Source of the DNA: an uncultured Leptolyngbyaceae cyanobacterium
GTDB taxonomy: Bacteria > Cyanobacteriota > Cyanobacteriia > Leptolyngbyales > Leptolyngbyaceae
Direction of reading: 5' to 3'
DNA: 63,407 bases
Assembly: GCA_938023035.1 (NCBI GenBank)
Contig: CALIDI010000032.1
Span: forward strand, 1-63,407
Below are positions 9,184 to 19,150 of the stretch, piece after piece. Each line of letters opens with the position of its first letter. The first letter of the stretch is position 1. Under the pieces are notes generated by a model. It was not told where the DNA came from and searched no databases. It saw only the letters and a list, made by a program, of their open reading frames with translations. The position numbers and the translations under genes were made by a program.

Positions 9184-10479
9184 ATGACGACCACGACCCT
9201 CCCCCCAATCACCCTGCCTCCCTCTACCCACGAATTTGCCGACGTTGTTCATCGCCTAGAAGCGGGTGGTTCGATGCTACCCGATACGCCAGAAAACCTG
9301 ATGCAGATCATTGGTATCTACAAGGCTTATGCTGTGCCAATGGATTTCTACTGGCGTGATCTGCTCTACATCGCTGAACGGGTGTTTCTCAATCCCTTAC
9401 CGGCGTTTAAGTACTTTCTGCCACAGGAGTATTTGGATCTTCCCAATCACTACGCTGGAGAACATGCAGATCTCCGTATCTGGCGAGGTGAAGCCACGGC
9501 CCATCCTGAATTGTTGGAATTTATGAAAACCGGGGAAATGAAGCAGAAACTCCCCCGATTGTTTCATCATCTCTGGCACGATCGCATCAACATGGAATTT
9601 GCTGAAGCCTGTATGCGGGCAATGTTCTGGCATCGTGGGATGGGGGGGCAGTTTGATCCGTACCTGGATAGCGCGGAATACAAAGCCAATGCGGATCGCG
9701 CAATTCGTGCCTATTTTCAGGGTAATCCGGTAATGCTGGGTCTCTATCAACTCTTTCCCGAGATGTTTTTGGAGCAAGTGCGGCAATTATCCTACTACGC
9801 AAATCTGGGGCTGTTTTGGGAAGTCATGGCTCCTGTCTTTTTTGAAATGTCAGATTTGTATGATGAGGGCAAAATTACGACGGTTCCTGAGGCGATGAAT
9901 TTTCTGGTGAATGGCATTTTTGCGATCGCCGGTCGTCCGATTTACCACCATGTCTATATCCGGGGAGAATGCTACGAAATTATCCCTAAATCAAAGGGGT
10001 TTATGTGGCTCTACGAAGCCGCTCTGCCCTATGTAGAAGCAGTGTTCTACCGGACTTCGCCGTTCCGTGGCACTAAATCCTACAATGCCCAGGCAAAGCA
10101 AGTTCCCGACAATCAGGCGGACTTTCACTATGGCATCCTCTATGCTGATGTGTTTCCGGTTGGTTCTGCTGGCATTCCCCCGACGCTGCTCATGCAAGAC
10201 ATGCTGCACTTTTTGCCCCCCTATCTAGTGGACTATTACAAGCAGCATTGCCGGGGGGAAGACGACATGCTGATCCAGTTGGGGATTAGCTTTCAGCGGT
10301 CAATGTATAACGTGACTTCAGCGGTCATTCAGGCGCTGCGGACGGCGTTGCTCTATCCATTAGATGACCCTAACCCTAGACATCTCATGGCGAACCGCCA
10401 ATTTTTTGAAGGCCAACTTGATCGCTTCAAACGCCCCGAAGCGCGGTTAAGGGATATTCAGCGGCAGAATTATCGGTAG
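9184..10479 (+). CDS. cupA: CO2 hydration protein CupA (ChpX)
   Basis: A 431-residue member of the cyanobacterial ChpX/ChpY (CupA/CupB) family. It is the subunit of the NDH-1MS complex thought to hydrate CO2 to bicarbonate in a carbonic anhydrase-like manner driven by the complex. The start MTTTTLPPITLPP is preferred over an upstream in-frame codon because it matches the hydrophilic family N-terminus. The protein is soluble and rich in His, Trp and Tyr, for example FHHLWHDRINMEFAEACMRA and PIYHHVYIRGECYEI. It lies 250 bp after ndhD3 and 67 bp before cupS. CupA rather than CupB is inferred from the type-3 operon and the fasciclin neighbour. Confidence 0.92.
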   Translation: MTTTTLPPITLPPSTHEFADVVHRLEAGGSMLPDTPENLMQIIGIYKAYAVPMDFYWRDLLYIAERVFLNPLPAFKYFLPQEYLDLPNHYAGEHADLRIWRGEATAHPELLEFMKTGEMKQKLPRLFHHLWHDRINMEFAEACMRAMFWHRGMGGQFDPYLDSAEYKANADRAIRAYFQGNPVMLGLYQLFPEMFLEQVRQLSYYANLGLFWEVMAPVFFEMSDLYDEGKITTVPEAMNFLVNGIFAIAGRPIYHHVYIRGECYEIIPKSKGFMWLYEAALPYVEAVFYRTSPFRGTKSYNAQAKQVPDNQADFHYGILYADVFPVGSAGIPPTLLMQDMLHFLPPYLVDYYKQHCRGEDDMLIQLGISFQRSMYNVTSAVIQALRTALLYPLDDPNPRHLMANRQFFEGQLDRFKRPEARLRDIQRQNYR

Positions 10480-10546
10480 CGGTTGGCAACGAGTTGCGTA
10501 GGCATTGAATCATTGCATTGAATCAACATGGAGTGGATATCGTCAA

Positions 10547-10948
10547 ATGGCAGATATTGTAGATATTGCCGTCAACACGGACGGATTTAAAACCCTTGTG
10601 ACCGCTGTCCAAGTGGCTAACTTGGTTGAGACCTTAAAAAGTCCAGGGCCATTTACGGTCTTTGCCCCCAATGATGCGGCGTTTGCGCAGTTACCACCCG
10701 GAACAATTCAAACCCTGGTACAAAATATCCCCCAACTGCGGCGCATTTTGACGTTTCATGTGGTTCCAGGTAAGTGGATGAAGGCAGACCTAGAGCAAGT
10801 CAGTTCCCTCACCTCTGTTGAAGGCTCGCCAATCACCATCAACTTAGCGGATGGCTTTGAGGTGAAAAATGCAACCGTGCTGACTGCTGATATTGAGGCG
10901 GATAATGGCGTTATCCATGTTCTTGATCGTGTGATTTTGATGGGTTGA
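10547..10948 (+). CDS. cupS: Fasciclin-domain protein CupS
   Basis: A 133-residue single fasciclin (FAS1) domain, starting [17 protein letters not shown]. The two FAS1 signatures are clear: [17 protein letters not shown] and, at the end, [12 protein letters not shown]. There is no signal peptide, as expected for CupS, which binds NDH-1MS on the cytoplasmic side. It is the last gene of the CO2-uptake operon and converges on the next gene, with 18 bp between the stop codons. The ATG at 10547 is chosen because the 14 upstream residues have no family counterpart. Confidence 0.88.
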   Translation: MADIVDIAVNTDGFKTLVTAVQVANLVETLKSPGPFTVFAPNDAAFAQLPPGTIQTLVQNIPQLRRILTFHVVPGKWMKADLEQVSSLTSVEGSPITINLADGFEVKNATVLTADIEADNGVIHVLDRVILMG

Positions 10949-10966
10949 GGCTCGCAACAATTACGC

Positions 10967-12469
10967 TTAACCACGACAAAACTTGCGATCGCGTTCCCAG
11001 TTCGGTTCCTGCCAACCAAAGGAAAAATGACTCACACCCTGTATCGTGGGCAGTTGCGATCGCAAGGCAAACATTTGGGCTTCTAGCGCGGGTCGTTCTG
11101 CAGTTGCCTGTCGCCACATTCCTGCCAATACTGGGAAGACTCGTGTACCAGCGGGAGCTTGCTCCATTACCCGTTGTACCTGCTCCACAATGCAACCGAC
11201 ATGGCCACAAACCCCATAGGCCATAGGGTGCCACTCAATTGTGGGAGGAAAGCGATCCCAGGCCTGCAGACGTGAGTCAAAGCCTCTGCCAACCGTTTGA
11301 TTGGCTTCTGGAAAGAATACGGCCCCGGCAGGCACCCCCTGCTCATGGGCTAGATTCGCAAAGAGCGTTAAAAAATCCACTGGCCCCTGCATTGCATGGG
11401 CTACCGTCAACAGCCAAAGCTCCTGTTGAATCAGCGGCAAGCGTTTGGCGACTGGCTCTGTTCCAGGAACTGAGGAAACCCTTCCCTGCCAGAGGGGTTC
11501 TTTCTCGCCGGGGTAAAGCTTGTCAACTGTGATTAAATCCTCTGCGGTCACATAGCCCTGAGTCAGATAGCGCCGAATCAATTCCAGCCCCTTTTGGTTC
11601 AAGGCGCGTTCATACAGTGCTTGCTGGGAAGCTTCTCCATAAATCCACAAATCTTTGACCTTGCTAGCAACTGAGGCACTCCCAACCCCCTTGGGGTAAC
11701 GAATGTAGTCAAACAAAATGCCATCGGGGCGACGTTTGAGAATTGCCTGTATGAGTTGACGATAATCGCTTCGTACCTGGGGATGGTAAGGATCTACAAA
11801 AATTTCATCGCTCGTTGTGATAGCACGCCCGGTTTCCAGGCTAGCTTTTACGGCAGTACTCGCTGTTGTTTCGCCACTGCCATTGCGAGCGAGGACTGCC
11901 TGTCGCTCAGGTCGCATCGCATAGGTATAGCCAAAATTCAGGCTAAAAACCCAGGCATAGACTTTAAGGCCGCGCTGGTGACCTTTTTGAATGGCTAGCG
12001 CTAGGAGGTCGGTATGTTCTGCCCCTGGTTCTTGTAAAACAGAGGCCCAAACGGTGGGGTTATCTGCGGCAGGCAGCAACACCTGACCATTTGAAAAGGC
12101 ATCAATGTAGACCTGGTTATAGCCGCGGTTCACAATTTCATCCAGCAATGCATCTAACATGCCGGGATGGCGATCACAGGGGTAAAGGCGCAACCAAGTG
12201 GCCTGGGTGGTTATCTGACTTTGCTGCCGGCACTGGTTTAAACGTTGGGCTTGCTGGGCTAAGAGCGTTTGATAGGAGCGAGCCGCATTGCCATCTCCTG
12301 CGATCGCGGCCTGCAAAACCGCCAACTTTTGACCCCGCTCGTGGGGCGGCACCTGGCACTCATCTCCCACCTCAGCCAGGGCTGGTCGGGCAACGGCCAA
12401 CCCGTAAATTATTAGCGGGAAATAAGCGATCGCGACACCCGGTCGCCAAAAACTTTTCCAATTCATCAT
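10967..12469 (-). CDS. Secreted family 10-like glycosyl hydrolase (GHL10)
   Basis: A 500-residue exported protein. The signal peptide spans about residues 1-33, ending ARPALA. An N-terminal helical segment is followed by the GHL10/YngK-like barrel with RLYPCDRHPGMLDALLDEIV, VYAWVFSLNFGY and GILFDYIRYPKG, the family hallmark. The C-terminal half continues the barrel (AVFFPEANQTVGRGFDSRLQ, EWHPMAYGVCGHVGC). The family is predicted to act on cell-wall or exopolysaccharide glycans outside the cytoplasm; the substrate is unknown. Two Met codons start the frame; the second is equally possible. Confidence 0.85.
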   Translation of the reverse strand: MMNWKSFWRPGVAIAYFPLIIYGLAVARPALAEVGDECQVPPHERGQKLAVLQAAIAGDGNAARSYQTLLAQQAQRLNQCRQQSQITTQATWLRLYPCDRHPGMLDALLDEIVNRGYNQVYIDAFSNGQVLLPAADNPTVWASVLQEPGAEHTDLLALAIQKGHQRGLKVYAWVFSLNFGYTYAMRPERQAVLARNGSGETTASTAVKASLETGRAITTSDEIFVDPYHPQVRSDYRQLIQAILKRRPDGILFDYIRYPKGVGSASVASKVKDLWIYGEASQQALYERALNQKGLELIRRYLTQGYVTAEDLITVDKLYPGEKEPLWQGRVSSVPGTEPVAKRLPLIQQELWLLTVAHAMQGPVDFLTLFANLAHEQGVPAGAVFFPEANQTVGRGFDSRLQAWDRFPPTIEWHPMAYGVCGHVGCIVEQVQRVMEQAPAGTRVFPVLAGMWRQATAERPALEAQMFALRSQLPTIQGVSHFSFGWQEPNWERDRKFCRG

Positions 12470-12848
12470 GCACTTAACCCAACCTACACCTATGATTATT
12501 TGTGTCTTCAGTCAGACTGCATCGTTTCAGGCAATTTAGGCTAAGGTTGGCCACAGGCACCTGATTGAGGCCAGAGTATAGGGGTGGCTCCCCTTGCTGG
12601 GGGTAACGCCCCTTAACTGTCAAGAAACTCCGCCACCGGGCGATGGCCTAACAACTGGCTAACCATTCTAGGCGCGATTGGCCAGTTGAATTTTTTATCC
12701 GCCCTAACAACTACGGTCAATTTGTCGCAGCACTCACTGAATAGAGCACTCCGCCCTTTTACCCAAATGTCCTCAAATGCTTGTGTCATGCGATGTTCGG
12801 CTGACTGCCGCCGTTACTCCGCAATGCGGCCAATTGCAGCGGAGTCGT
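12470..12848. other. Spacer with a dispersed-repeat copy
   Basis: No gene is seen. Most of the left half is a degenerate copy of the repeat family annotated at 12558-12648. The right half holds a short inverted arrangement, GCCGTTACTCCGCAATGCGGC, near the end of the helicase gene. Confidence 0.5.
12558..12648. repeat. Dispersed repeat family 2, copy 1
   Basis: It shares the blocks CACCTGATTGAGG, TGCTGGGGGTAACGCCCCTTA and ACCGGGCGATGGCC with copies at 17154-17261 and 58577-58680. It is diverged and probably old. Confidence 0.55.
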
Positions 12849-15800
12849 TTATTCCTCACCAATAATGGCGCGGCGATCCAGTAGTAACAAATCCCTAAGT
12901 TGATCTGTATCAAGCTCGGTCAGCCAGTTTTCCCCAGTTCCAACGACCTGCTCTGCCAGTGCTTTTTTGCTCTCAATCAAGTCGTGGATTTTTTCCTCTA
13001 GGGTGCCTGTAGAGACAAACTTATGAACTTGGACATTGCGAGTTTGCCCAATCCGAAACACTCGATCCGTCGCCTGATTTTCAACGGCAGGGTTCCACCA
13101 GCGGTCAAAGTGAAAGACATGATTGGCGCGGGTCAGGTTTAAGCCAACCCCTCCTGCTTTAAGAGAAAGGATAAACAAGGGAGGGCCTTGGGGATCTCGT
13201 TGGAACCGATCAATCATTTCTTCCCGATGTTTGCGGGAGGTGCTGCCGTAAAGAAACAACACTTCTCGCCCCAGTTGGGCTTGTAAATGAGGTTGGAGCA
13301 ATTTGCCCCACTCGGCAAATTGGGTGAAAATCAGAGCGCGATCGCCCTCCGCCACGAGTTCTTCTAGCATTTCTTGTAGGCGCAAGAGCTTGCCAGAACG
13401 GAGATGAAAAGCAGGCCCCTGTTCCTCAGAAGTCGGATTTTGATCGGTTGCGATCCTCTCAGCGAATGCTTCTTCTCCATTCGCGGCTTTCAAGAACAGA
13501 GCCGGGTGATTGCAGATCTGCTTGAGCTTCACTAACACCGCTAAAATCATCCCCTTCCGCTGGATGCCCTCTGCCGCCTCAATATCTGCTAAGGACTGAT
13601 CTACTACCCGTTGATAAAGCGCAGCTTGCTCTGCGGTTAAACCACAAAACACCGCCATCTCCTGTTTTGCAGGTAAATCCTGAATAATGGCTTTGTCGGT
13701 CTTGAGCCGCCGCAAAATAAAAGGCTGTACCAGCGATCGCAAGGTTTTTAGCGAATCTGTGTCACCATACCGTTCAATCGGTGTCGCAAACCGACGCTGA
13801 AAAAAATTCTTTGGCCCTAAATAACCTGGATTCAGAAAATCCATAATCGACCAAAGCTCGGTCAGGCGATTTTCCACCGGGGTACCCGTCATCGCAATGC
13901 GAAACTGGGTTTCTAGCTGGCGGACAGCCTGGGACTGCTTAGCCTCGGCATTCTTAATGTTTTGCGCCTCATCTAACACGACCCCCTGCCAGGAGACGGT
14001 TTGCATCTCCTTCAAATCCCGTTGTACCAGGGCATAGCTGGTAATGACCAAATCCTTTTGCTGTACAGCTAGAGCAAACTGCTTGCCGCGGGGGCGAGCG
14101 TCTCCATGGTAAATGAGAAACTGGAGGTCGGGAGTAAAGCGTTTTACCTCCCGTTCCCAATTACCCAACACCGAGGTCGGGCACACCAACAAAACCGGAG
14201 CCTGTAGAGATTCCTGCACCTTGAGGTGGAGCAAAAAAGCAAGGAGTTGAACCGTTTTGCCCAGACCCATATCATCTGCCAGACAGGCTCCTAAGCCCCA
14301 TTGTTCTAAAAAGGCCAGCCAACCTACGCCCCGACCTTGATAGGGCCGCAATTCTCCCCGAAATCCAGGAGGCTCTGGCAAGGGTGAGAGCACCCGATTA
14401 CCCGTGAGGGTATTAATCAGCTCTTGCAGATTACCAGCGGCTTCAAACCCAACCACTGGTAATTTTTCTATCATTTGGGTATCGCCCATGCTAATGCGCA
14501 GCGCATCTTCCAGGGAAAGGGCGGGTTGCTCTTTGCGGGTTGCAAAAAACTGCTGTGCAGCGCGAATATCGGCAGGACGCAGCTCAACCCATTCCCCATT
14601 AACTTCAACCAGGGGAGTATTCAAGCTGACCAGATGGTCGAACTCTGCCTTAGAGAGGGTTTGACCACCAATCGAGAGTTCCCAACGAAAGTTCAGTAAG
14701 CTTTGAAGCCCCAGGCGCTGGCCTTTTTTCAGCTTACCTGTCTGTGCCTGGATCCGGAGGCCTAATCGGTTGGCCCAGCCCCCCTGGCTGGATAGACTCT
14801 CTGGCATGATGACGCCGAGGCCACTATCTTGCAGACGCCAGGCCATTGTTTTAATGAATTCGTATGCCTGAAAGGGGTCTAGCCGACAAAATTGGGGACG
14901 GGCTGTTTGGAGGCTTGGCTCAATCGGCGGGCAAAGCCGTGAAGCCAGCCCTAAGCCCATCAAAAACGTTTCCTGGGGATGGGGAATGATACGCCCTTGA
15001 TAGCGCAACTGCTCGACTGGGTTATTCCAGATGGTTGAGGCACTCACTAGCAAAGTGGCATCATCAACAGCTTGCAAGAAGTATTCCAGTTGCCAGTGGG
15101 TTTCGCCAGTTTGGGGTGGGTGTAAATAGAGACAGGTGCGAAATAAATTTTGCTGAAAGCCCTGGTTTTGCAGGGGAGTTGTCCAGATTGTGAGAGCCTG
15201 CGCTAGGGACTCTAAACCAGCTTGCTCCACCGGGGTGGGGGTAGGCTGGCTGAGGGCTGCTAGCCACTCGTGGAGGGGAGGTAAAATGGCAGTTCCACTT
15301 TTCGGCGCTTTGCCCTTTTCGACCCCGGGCCAGGCCGATTGACTGGCTGTTGCCCGGATTTGAGTCTCTAACAGGGTGCTGAGAAAACTCTGGAGTAGCT
15401 GTTGCGGTTCTGTCGGCAGGGCGATCGCGGGTGCCACCCCGGCCTCAGTTACCTCTGAAACCGAGTCATACATGCGGCAGACCGAAGGCATCGTGCTGCG
15501 AAAGTGTAACAGGCGCTGTTGGTCGGTACTACTGTCTAGCAGGGGGTGCCAGCCTGCCCGCCCACTTTGTGAGTCAGTCAGCGTCAGGGTAGGTAGAAAT
15601 TTTGACCGGGCCAGCAGATCCAGGCTCCAGCGGGCAACATGACTCCAAAACCTCAAGTCCCCACCCATCCAGGCATCTTGATTAACCGCATTGAATGGCA
15701 GGGAATTCAATAGGGCGATCGCGCTGGGAGCTTCTAACCAGAGTCCTTCGACATACCAGGGATAAAGGACTGGGTCAGCAGGTACCTCGGCAGCCGCTGA

Positions 15801-16262
15801 ATGGTAAGGCAAAATCAGCGCTTCGGCTGTTGGCCCAGCCTCTGACCCAGAGACTTCAGCCAATAGGGCCAGTTGAACCGATTGCCAAGCGATCGCTGAA
15901 TCAGTAGCCCCCCTTTCTACCTCAGGAGCGATTTGTTGCAACTGCCGTCGTGTTGACTTTTTCGCTGGAGCCGTCGCCAGGGCTAATAGGGCTGTAGGTA
16001 AGCGTAACTGCCCTGCAACTGCCAATTGATTGAGAAACTTGAGCAATTCATCACGCCCCATGCTGTACGGATGGCGCACAGCCACCCCCTGGTCAAGCGG
16101 TTGGGCTGGAACGCTGCGCCAAACCTCGCCCCAGAGAAATAGACCCCCCTCACCAGCACGGGCGGCAGCTTCCACCTCAGTGTCATTGTGGATGGAGCGT
16201 AGTCCCTGGTGGGCTACTTTTTGTTGTGAGTTTAATAACCAGCTACCATGCAAAAACGCCAT
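12849..16262 (-). CDS. SNF2-family DNA-dependent ATPase/helicase
   Basis: A 1137-residue Swi2/Snf2 (HepA-like) protein. The first ~640 residues are the extended N-terminal region typical of bacterial SNF2 proteins (SNF2-associated/DUF3670 type). The ATPase core follows: Walker A in DDMGLGKTVQLLAF, motif II as LDEAQNIKN (DEAQ rather than DEAH), motif III in MTGTPVENRLTELWSIMDFL, then the helicase C lobe with SLKAGGVGLNLTRANHV and QATDRVFRIGQ. Such proteins translocate on double-stranded DNA and remodel protein-DNA complexes. It stands alone, with long spacers on both sides, so no partner is implied. Confidence 0.92.
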   Translation of the reverse strand: MAFLHGSWLLNSQQKVAHQGLRSIHNDTEVEAAARAGEGGLFLWGEVWRSVPAQPLDQGVAVRHPYSMGRDELLKFLNQLAVAGQLRLPTALLALATAPAKKSTRRQLQQIAPEVERGATDSAIAWQSVQLALLAEVSGSEAGPTAEALILPYHSAAAEVPADPVLYPWYVEGLWLEAPSAIALLNSLPFNAVNQDAWMGGDLRFWSHVARWSLDLLARSKFLPTLTLTDSQSGRAGWHPLLDSSTDQQRLLHFRSTMPSVCRMYDSVSEVTEAGVAPAIALPTEPQQLLQSFLSTLLETQIRATASQSAWPGVEKGKAPKSGTAILPPLHEWLAALSQPTPTPVEQAGLESLAQALTIWTTPLQNQGFQQNLFRTCLYLHPPQTGETHWQLEYFLQAVDDATLLVSASTIWNNPVEQLRYQGRIIPHPQETFLMGLGLASRLCPPIEPSLQTARPQFCRLDPFQAYEFIKTMAWRLQDSGLGVIMPESLSSQGGWANRLGLRIQAQTGKLKKGQRLGLQSLLNFRWELSIGGQTLSKAEFDHLVSLNTPLVEVNGEWVELRPADIRAAQQFFATRKEQPALSLEDALRISMGDTQMIEKLPVVGFEAAGNLQELINTLTGNRVLSPLPEPPGFRGELRPYQGRGVGWLAFLEQWGLGACLADDMGLGKTVQLLAFLLHLKVQESLQAPVLLVCPTSVLGNWEREVKRFTPDLQFLIYHGDARPRGKQFALAVQQKDLVITSYALVQRDLKEMQTVSWQGVVLDEAQNIKNAEAKQSQAVRQLETQFRIAMTGTPVENRLTELWSIMDFLNPGYLGPKNFFQRRFATPIERYGDTDSLKTLRSLVQPFILRRLKTDKAIIQDLPAKQEMAVFCGLTAEQAALYQRVVDQSLADIEAAEGIQRKGMILAVLVKLKQICNHPALFLKAANGEEAFAERIATDQNPTSEEQGPAFHLRSGKLLRLQEMLEELVAEGDRALIFTQFAEWGKLLQPHLQAQLGREVLFLYGSTSRKHREEMIDRFQRDPQGPPLFILSLKAGGVGLNLTRANHVFHFDRWWNPAVENQATDRVFRIGQTRNVQVHKFVSTGTLEEKIHDLIESKKALAEQVVGTGENWLTELDTDQLRDLLLLDRRAIIGEE

Positions 16263-16881
16263 GCTTAATCTGGAGCCTTAGGGAACGTAACCTTAGCAAA
16301 CGTAACAAGGAAGAAGCCTGAATGATCTGCGCCCAAATGCAGCTACATAATCACCCCAAGCGCAGCCACACCATTGAAACATCGACTTCCTCCAGTCAAA
16401 GACTTGTCTGAAAATTGAGCCACCTCCCTCAGCAAACAAATGTCATTCAGACTAAAAGATGATTACAGGAAATGTGAACAACCATGACATACCCGCTTCA
16501 TGTTCATCAAATAGCCAGCAAACAGTTCCGTCATTCAAACCGAACAGCTCTAATTAGTGAATGCAGTTTAGTGAATACGGTTTCACTTCAGGGCTATTTT
16601 AGCCGCTCACCTTAGCTGCTTTTGTGCAGAGCCTTGTCAGCAAGGTTGGCTTTGTCTCAAAATTAGGGTGCAATCAACAGAACACCCTTCATTCAAGACC
16701 ATTGCAAGCAAGATCATTGCAAAAATAGCCAGTGCTAGAAGTAGGCTTTACCTACTTACCCAGCCCAGCACTTATTTGAATCACCGTTTCTATACTAGCC
16801 TACTCTTTTTCTGAGCTGTATCTACTTGCACAGAAGCAAGAGCATTACACCCTCACCCTTACCCGATCGACTCCGCAGTTC
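16263..16881. other. Intergenic spacer, no gene recognised
   Basis: AT-richer than its surroundings. It holds short imperfect direct repeats (CATTGCAAGCAAGATCATTG) but no supported ORF, RNA or element. Confidence 0.4.
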
Positions 16882-17148
16882 CTATTCAACCTTGTTGGTC
16901 TGAGGCGGTTTCTCGAATGTGGAAATGGAAATCGCTGGCAGCCGCTTTCTTCTGAAGATATAAGCCCGACTCAATAACATCCCGGTAATAATTAGGCCGA
17001 CCGTTGCTGGTGGTTCTAGAATTGCCGTGGCCTCAATGCGGCGGTAGGCTAAATCAGCGATCGCCCGATGCGCGGCTGTCGTTGGGTGCAGGCTATCCCA
17101 AAACAAATACGCATCGGAATGGTGGATTGTGCCTTGCCGATTGTATGG
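16882..17148 (-). pseudogene. C-terminal remnant of an SGNH/GDSL esterase with PEP-CTERM tail
   Basis: Reading back from the stop at 16882, the frame stays open to about 17148. It encodes DAYLFWDSLHPTTAAHR, the last catalytic block of SGNH hydrolases (Asp-x-x-His), then a tail EPPATVGLIITGMLL with a basic end RRKR. This matches a PEP-CTERM sorting signal. The upstream 250-300 residues with the nucleophile block (GDSL) are missing. A stop codon lies at 17149-17151 and a dispersed repeat begins at 17154, so truncation at the repeat is likely. The only start codon is a TTG inside the block. It was probably a secreted esterase and is now dead. Confidence 0.75.
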
Positions 17149-17153
17149 TCACC

Positions 17154-17261
17154 GCCACCTGATTGAGGATGGGGTGCAGGGGTGAAACCCCTACCCCTGG
17201 CTGGGGGTAGTGCCCTTACGCCCCCTAACCCTCGAATGGACTCAGTAATCTGGCGATCGCT
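17154..17261. repeat. Dispersed repeat family 2, copy 2
   Basis: It begins GCCACCTGATTGAGGATGGG and carries the GCAGGGGTGAAACCCCT hairpin, then GGCTGGGGGTAGTGCCCTTA, ending at a HIP1 site. It matches 58577-58680 well and 12558-12648 more weakly. It abuts the SGNH pseudogene. Confidence 0.7.
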
Positions 17262-17604
17262 CTAGGAACAAAGAGTTGGGTCATTGATCGGGCAAACTTC
17301 CGGCAAGGTCGCCTGATTTCTGGATTTCATGTGTTGAGCAGCCGAAAATCTTAAAGATGAAGCCGGAGACCTTAGGGATTCCGATGCGGCGTCAGCAAGG
17401 CCGACAAATCAATTTCTTTAGCCTAGGATTATTTCGAGGTGAAAACAGCACCTTTATGAAGTCTTTAAGTAGGGCAGGGGGGATCTGCCTAGCTTGCCCC
17501 TGTTATCGGTTGAGTTGGTTCGTTTAGCTGTCGGCTGCCGATTCAGTGCTCTCTATTCTGAGAAGCTGGATCCCGTGTCATATCAGGCGAGTTTTTTCTG
17601 CTTT

Positions 17605-17677
17605 AAAAAGGAACCGCCCGAACGTACGTTCAGGCGGAGTGTGGTGTGAGGAGTGAACGGAAACTTGCGTCTCCGCT
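17605..17677 (-). ncRNA. yfr1: Small regulatory RNA Yfr1
   Basis: The minus strand encodes a 5' hairpin (CGGAGAC-GCAA-GUUUCCG, 7 bp with a GCAA loop). Next comes the unpaired Yfr1 hallmark ACUCCUCACAC at about 17645-17657, then a strong terminator hairpin (CCGCC-x-GAACGU / ACGUUC-x-GGCGG, 17614-17637) and a U-run at 17605-17609. A TACAAT box at 17684-17689 places the 5' end near 17677. Yfr1 is a conserved cyanobacterial trans-acting RNA whose loop binds target mRNAs; porin mRNAs are known targets in Prochlorococcus. In marine strains it lies next to guaB; here it lies 240 bp downstream of guaB3 on the same strand. Confidence 0.9.
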
Positions 17678-17807
17678 AAAACTATTGTAAACGACCCTTT
17701 CAACTTTGCCAGTCAATGTCAGCGACAGAGCTGCAAGTCTTAAACATTTACTTAGGTTCGTTGACAACCCTACAGGCTAAGCGCGATCGCCTAAGCGGGC
17801 GTTTAAG

Positions 17808-17860
17808 CAGTATCCAGTAGTAAAACCGCGACTCCAAAGGTCTAGTCTGCCATGCAGACT
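17808..17860. repeat. Dispersed repeat family 3, copy 1 (short)
   Basis: It contains GTATCCAGTAG, TAAAACCGCGACTCCA and the small hairpin AGTCTGCCATGCAGACT. It matches the left halves of the elements at 30767-30930 and 37792-37960. It lies between Yfr1 and guaB3. Confidence 0.6.
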
Positions 17861-17916
17861 AAAACCAACCGAAATCTGCCAACTCAAGTGCGTATACCGA
17901 CACTTTCTTCTCCGGG

Positions 17917-19080
17917 TTATTTCCCCATCCCCAACTGCTGAGCCTTTTGATAGACTTTGCCTTCGGTCAACAAAGAGGGCGCAATCACCACTTCAACTTG
18001 TTGCATTTCTTGGATATTTTTAGCTCCCAGCGTCCCCATGCTGGTTTGCAAAGCTCCTAGCAGATTATGGGTGCCATCATCCAATTGAGCGGGGCCTCTT
18101 AGAATCTGTTCTAGGGTGCCCGTGGTGCCTACTCGAATGCGTGTACCACGGGGAAGTACTCGGCTAGGGGTGGCCATGCCCCAATGAAAGCCTCGCCCAG
18201 GGGCTTCTTTGGCGCGCGCAAAGGGAGAACCAATCATAACGGCATCAGCACCGCAGGCAATACATTTACAAATATCTCCCCCCGTCACTAGACCACCGTC
18301 TGCAATCACGGGCACGTATTTCCCAGTTTCTCGCTGGTAGTCGGCGCGGGCAGCGGCACAATCGGCGATCGCGGTTGCCTGGGGCACTCCCACCCCCAGG
18401 ACTCCGCGTGAGGTACAGGCCGCCCCCGGGCCAATGCCAACCAAAATGCCAGCCGCTCCAGCCTTCATCAGATTGAGGGCCACTTCATAAGTGACGCAGT
18501 TACCGAGGACAACCGGGATCGGCATTTCCTGACAAAAGTTAGCTAAATCCAAAGGTGTCACCGACTCTGGGGAAAGGTGAGCAGTGGAAACCACCGTCGC
18601 CTGCACAAAGAATATGTCGGCCCCGGCTTTGGCCACACTGGCACCTAGCTTAAGTGCCCCAGCAGGAGTGGCACTCACAGCAGCAATGCCACCCTGTTGT
18701 TTGATTTCCTGAATGCGTGTCTCGATTAACTCTGGTTTAATCGGCTCTGCATAAATCTCTTGCATCAGTGGCACAAACTCATGGGTGCCAACAGAGGCAA
18801 TTCGATCCAAAACAGGCTCTGGCTCTGCATATCGGGTTTGAATCCCTTCTAAATTGAGTACCCCTATGGCTCCTAATTCTGATAAGCGTACAGCCATGCG
18901 TACATCAACAACGCCATCCATCGCGCTGGCAATAATAGGAATTTCTCGCTCAATGCCGCCAATCGTCCACCGAGTATCCGCCAATATAGGATCAAGCGTT
19001 CGCGTTCCCGGTGCTAACGCGATTTCGTCAATACCGTAAGCCCTACGGGCAGATTTGCCCCTGCCAATTTGAATGTCCAC
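17917..19080 (-). CDS. guaB3: GuaB3-type IMP dehydrogenase
   Basis: A 387-residue TIM-barrel enzyme of the IMPDH/GMP-reductase superfamily, starting at a GTG codon with [20 protein letters not shown]. It has no CBS (Bateman) domains, which fits GuaB3 rather than canonical GuaB (~490 residues). The catalytic loop is [20 protein letters not shown] with the nucleophilic Cys, and the phosphate loop is [20 protein letters not shown]. Cyanobacterial GuaB3 has been characterised as an IMP dehydrogenase that oxidises IMP to XMP in guanine nucleotide synthesis. It is preceded by the GGDEF-EAL gene on the same strand with a 70-bp gap, and Yfr1 lies downstream. Confidence 0.92.
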   Translation of the reverse strand: MDIQIGRGKSARRAYGIDEIALAPGTRTLDPILADTRWTIGGIEREIPIIASAMDGVVDVRMAVRLSELGAIGVLNLEGIQTRYAEPEPVLDRIASVGTHEFVPLMQEIYAEPIKPELIETRIQEIKQQGGIAAVSATPAGALKLGASVAKAGADIFFVQATVVSTAHLSPESVTPLDLANFCQEMPIPVVLGNCVTYEVALNLMKAGAAGILVGIGPGAACTSRGVLGVGVPQATAIADCAAARADYQRETGKYVPVIADGGLVTGGDICKCIACGADAVMIGSPFARAKEAPGRGFHWGMATPSRVLPRGTRIRVGTTGTLEQILRGPAQLDDGTHNLLGALQTSMGTLGAKNIQEMQQVEVVIAPSLLTEGKVYQKAQQLGMGK

Positions 19081-19150
19081 GCTCTTTCCCGCTAAACGTC
19101 TATTCCATTTAGACTACCAACTTTTGGATAAACCGTTGTTGAATCCGCTG

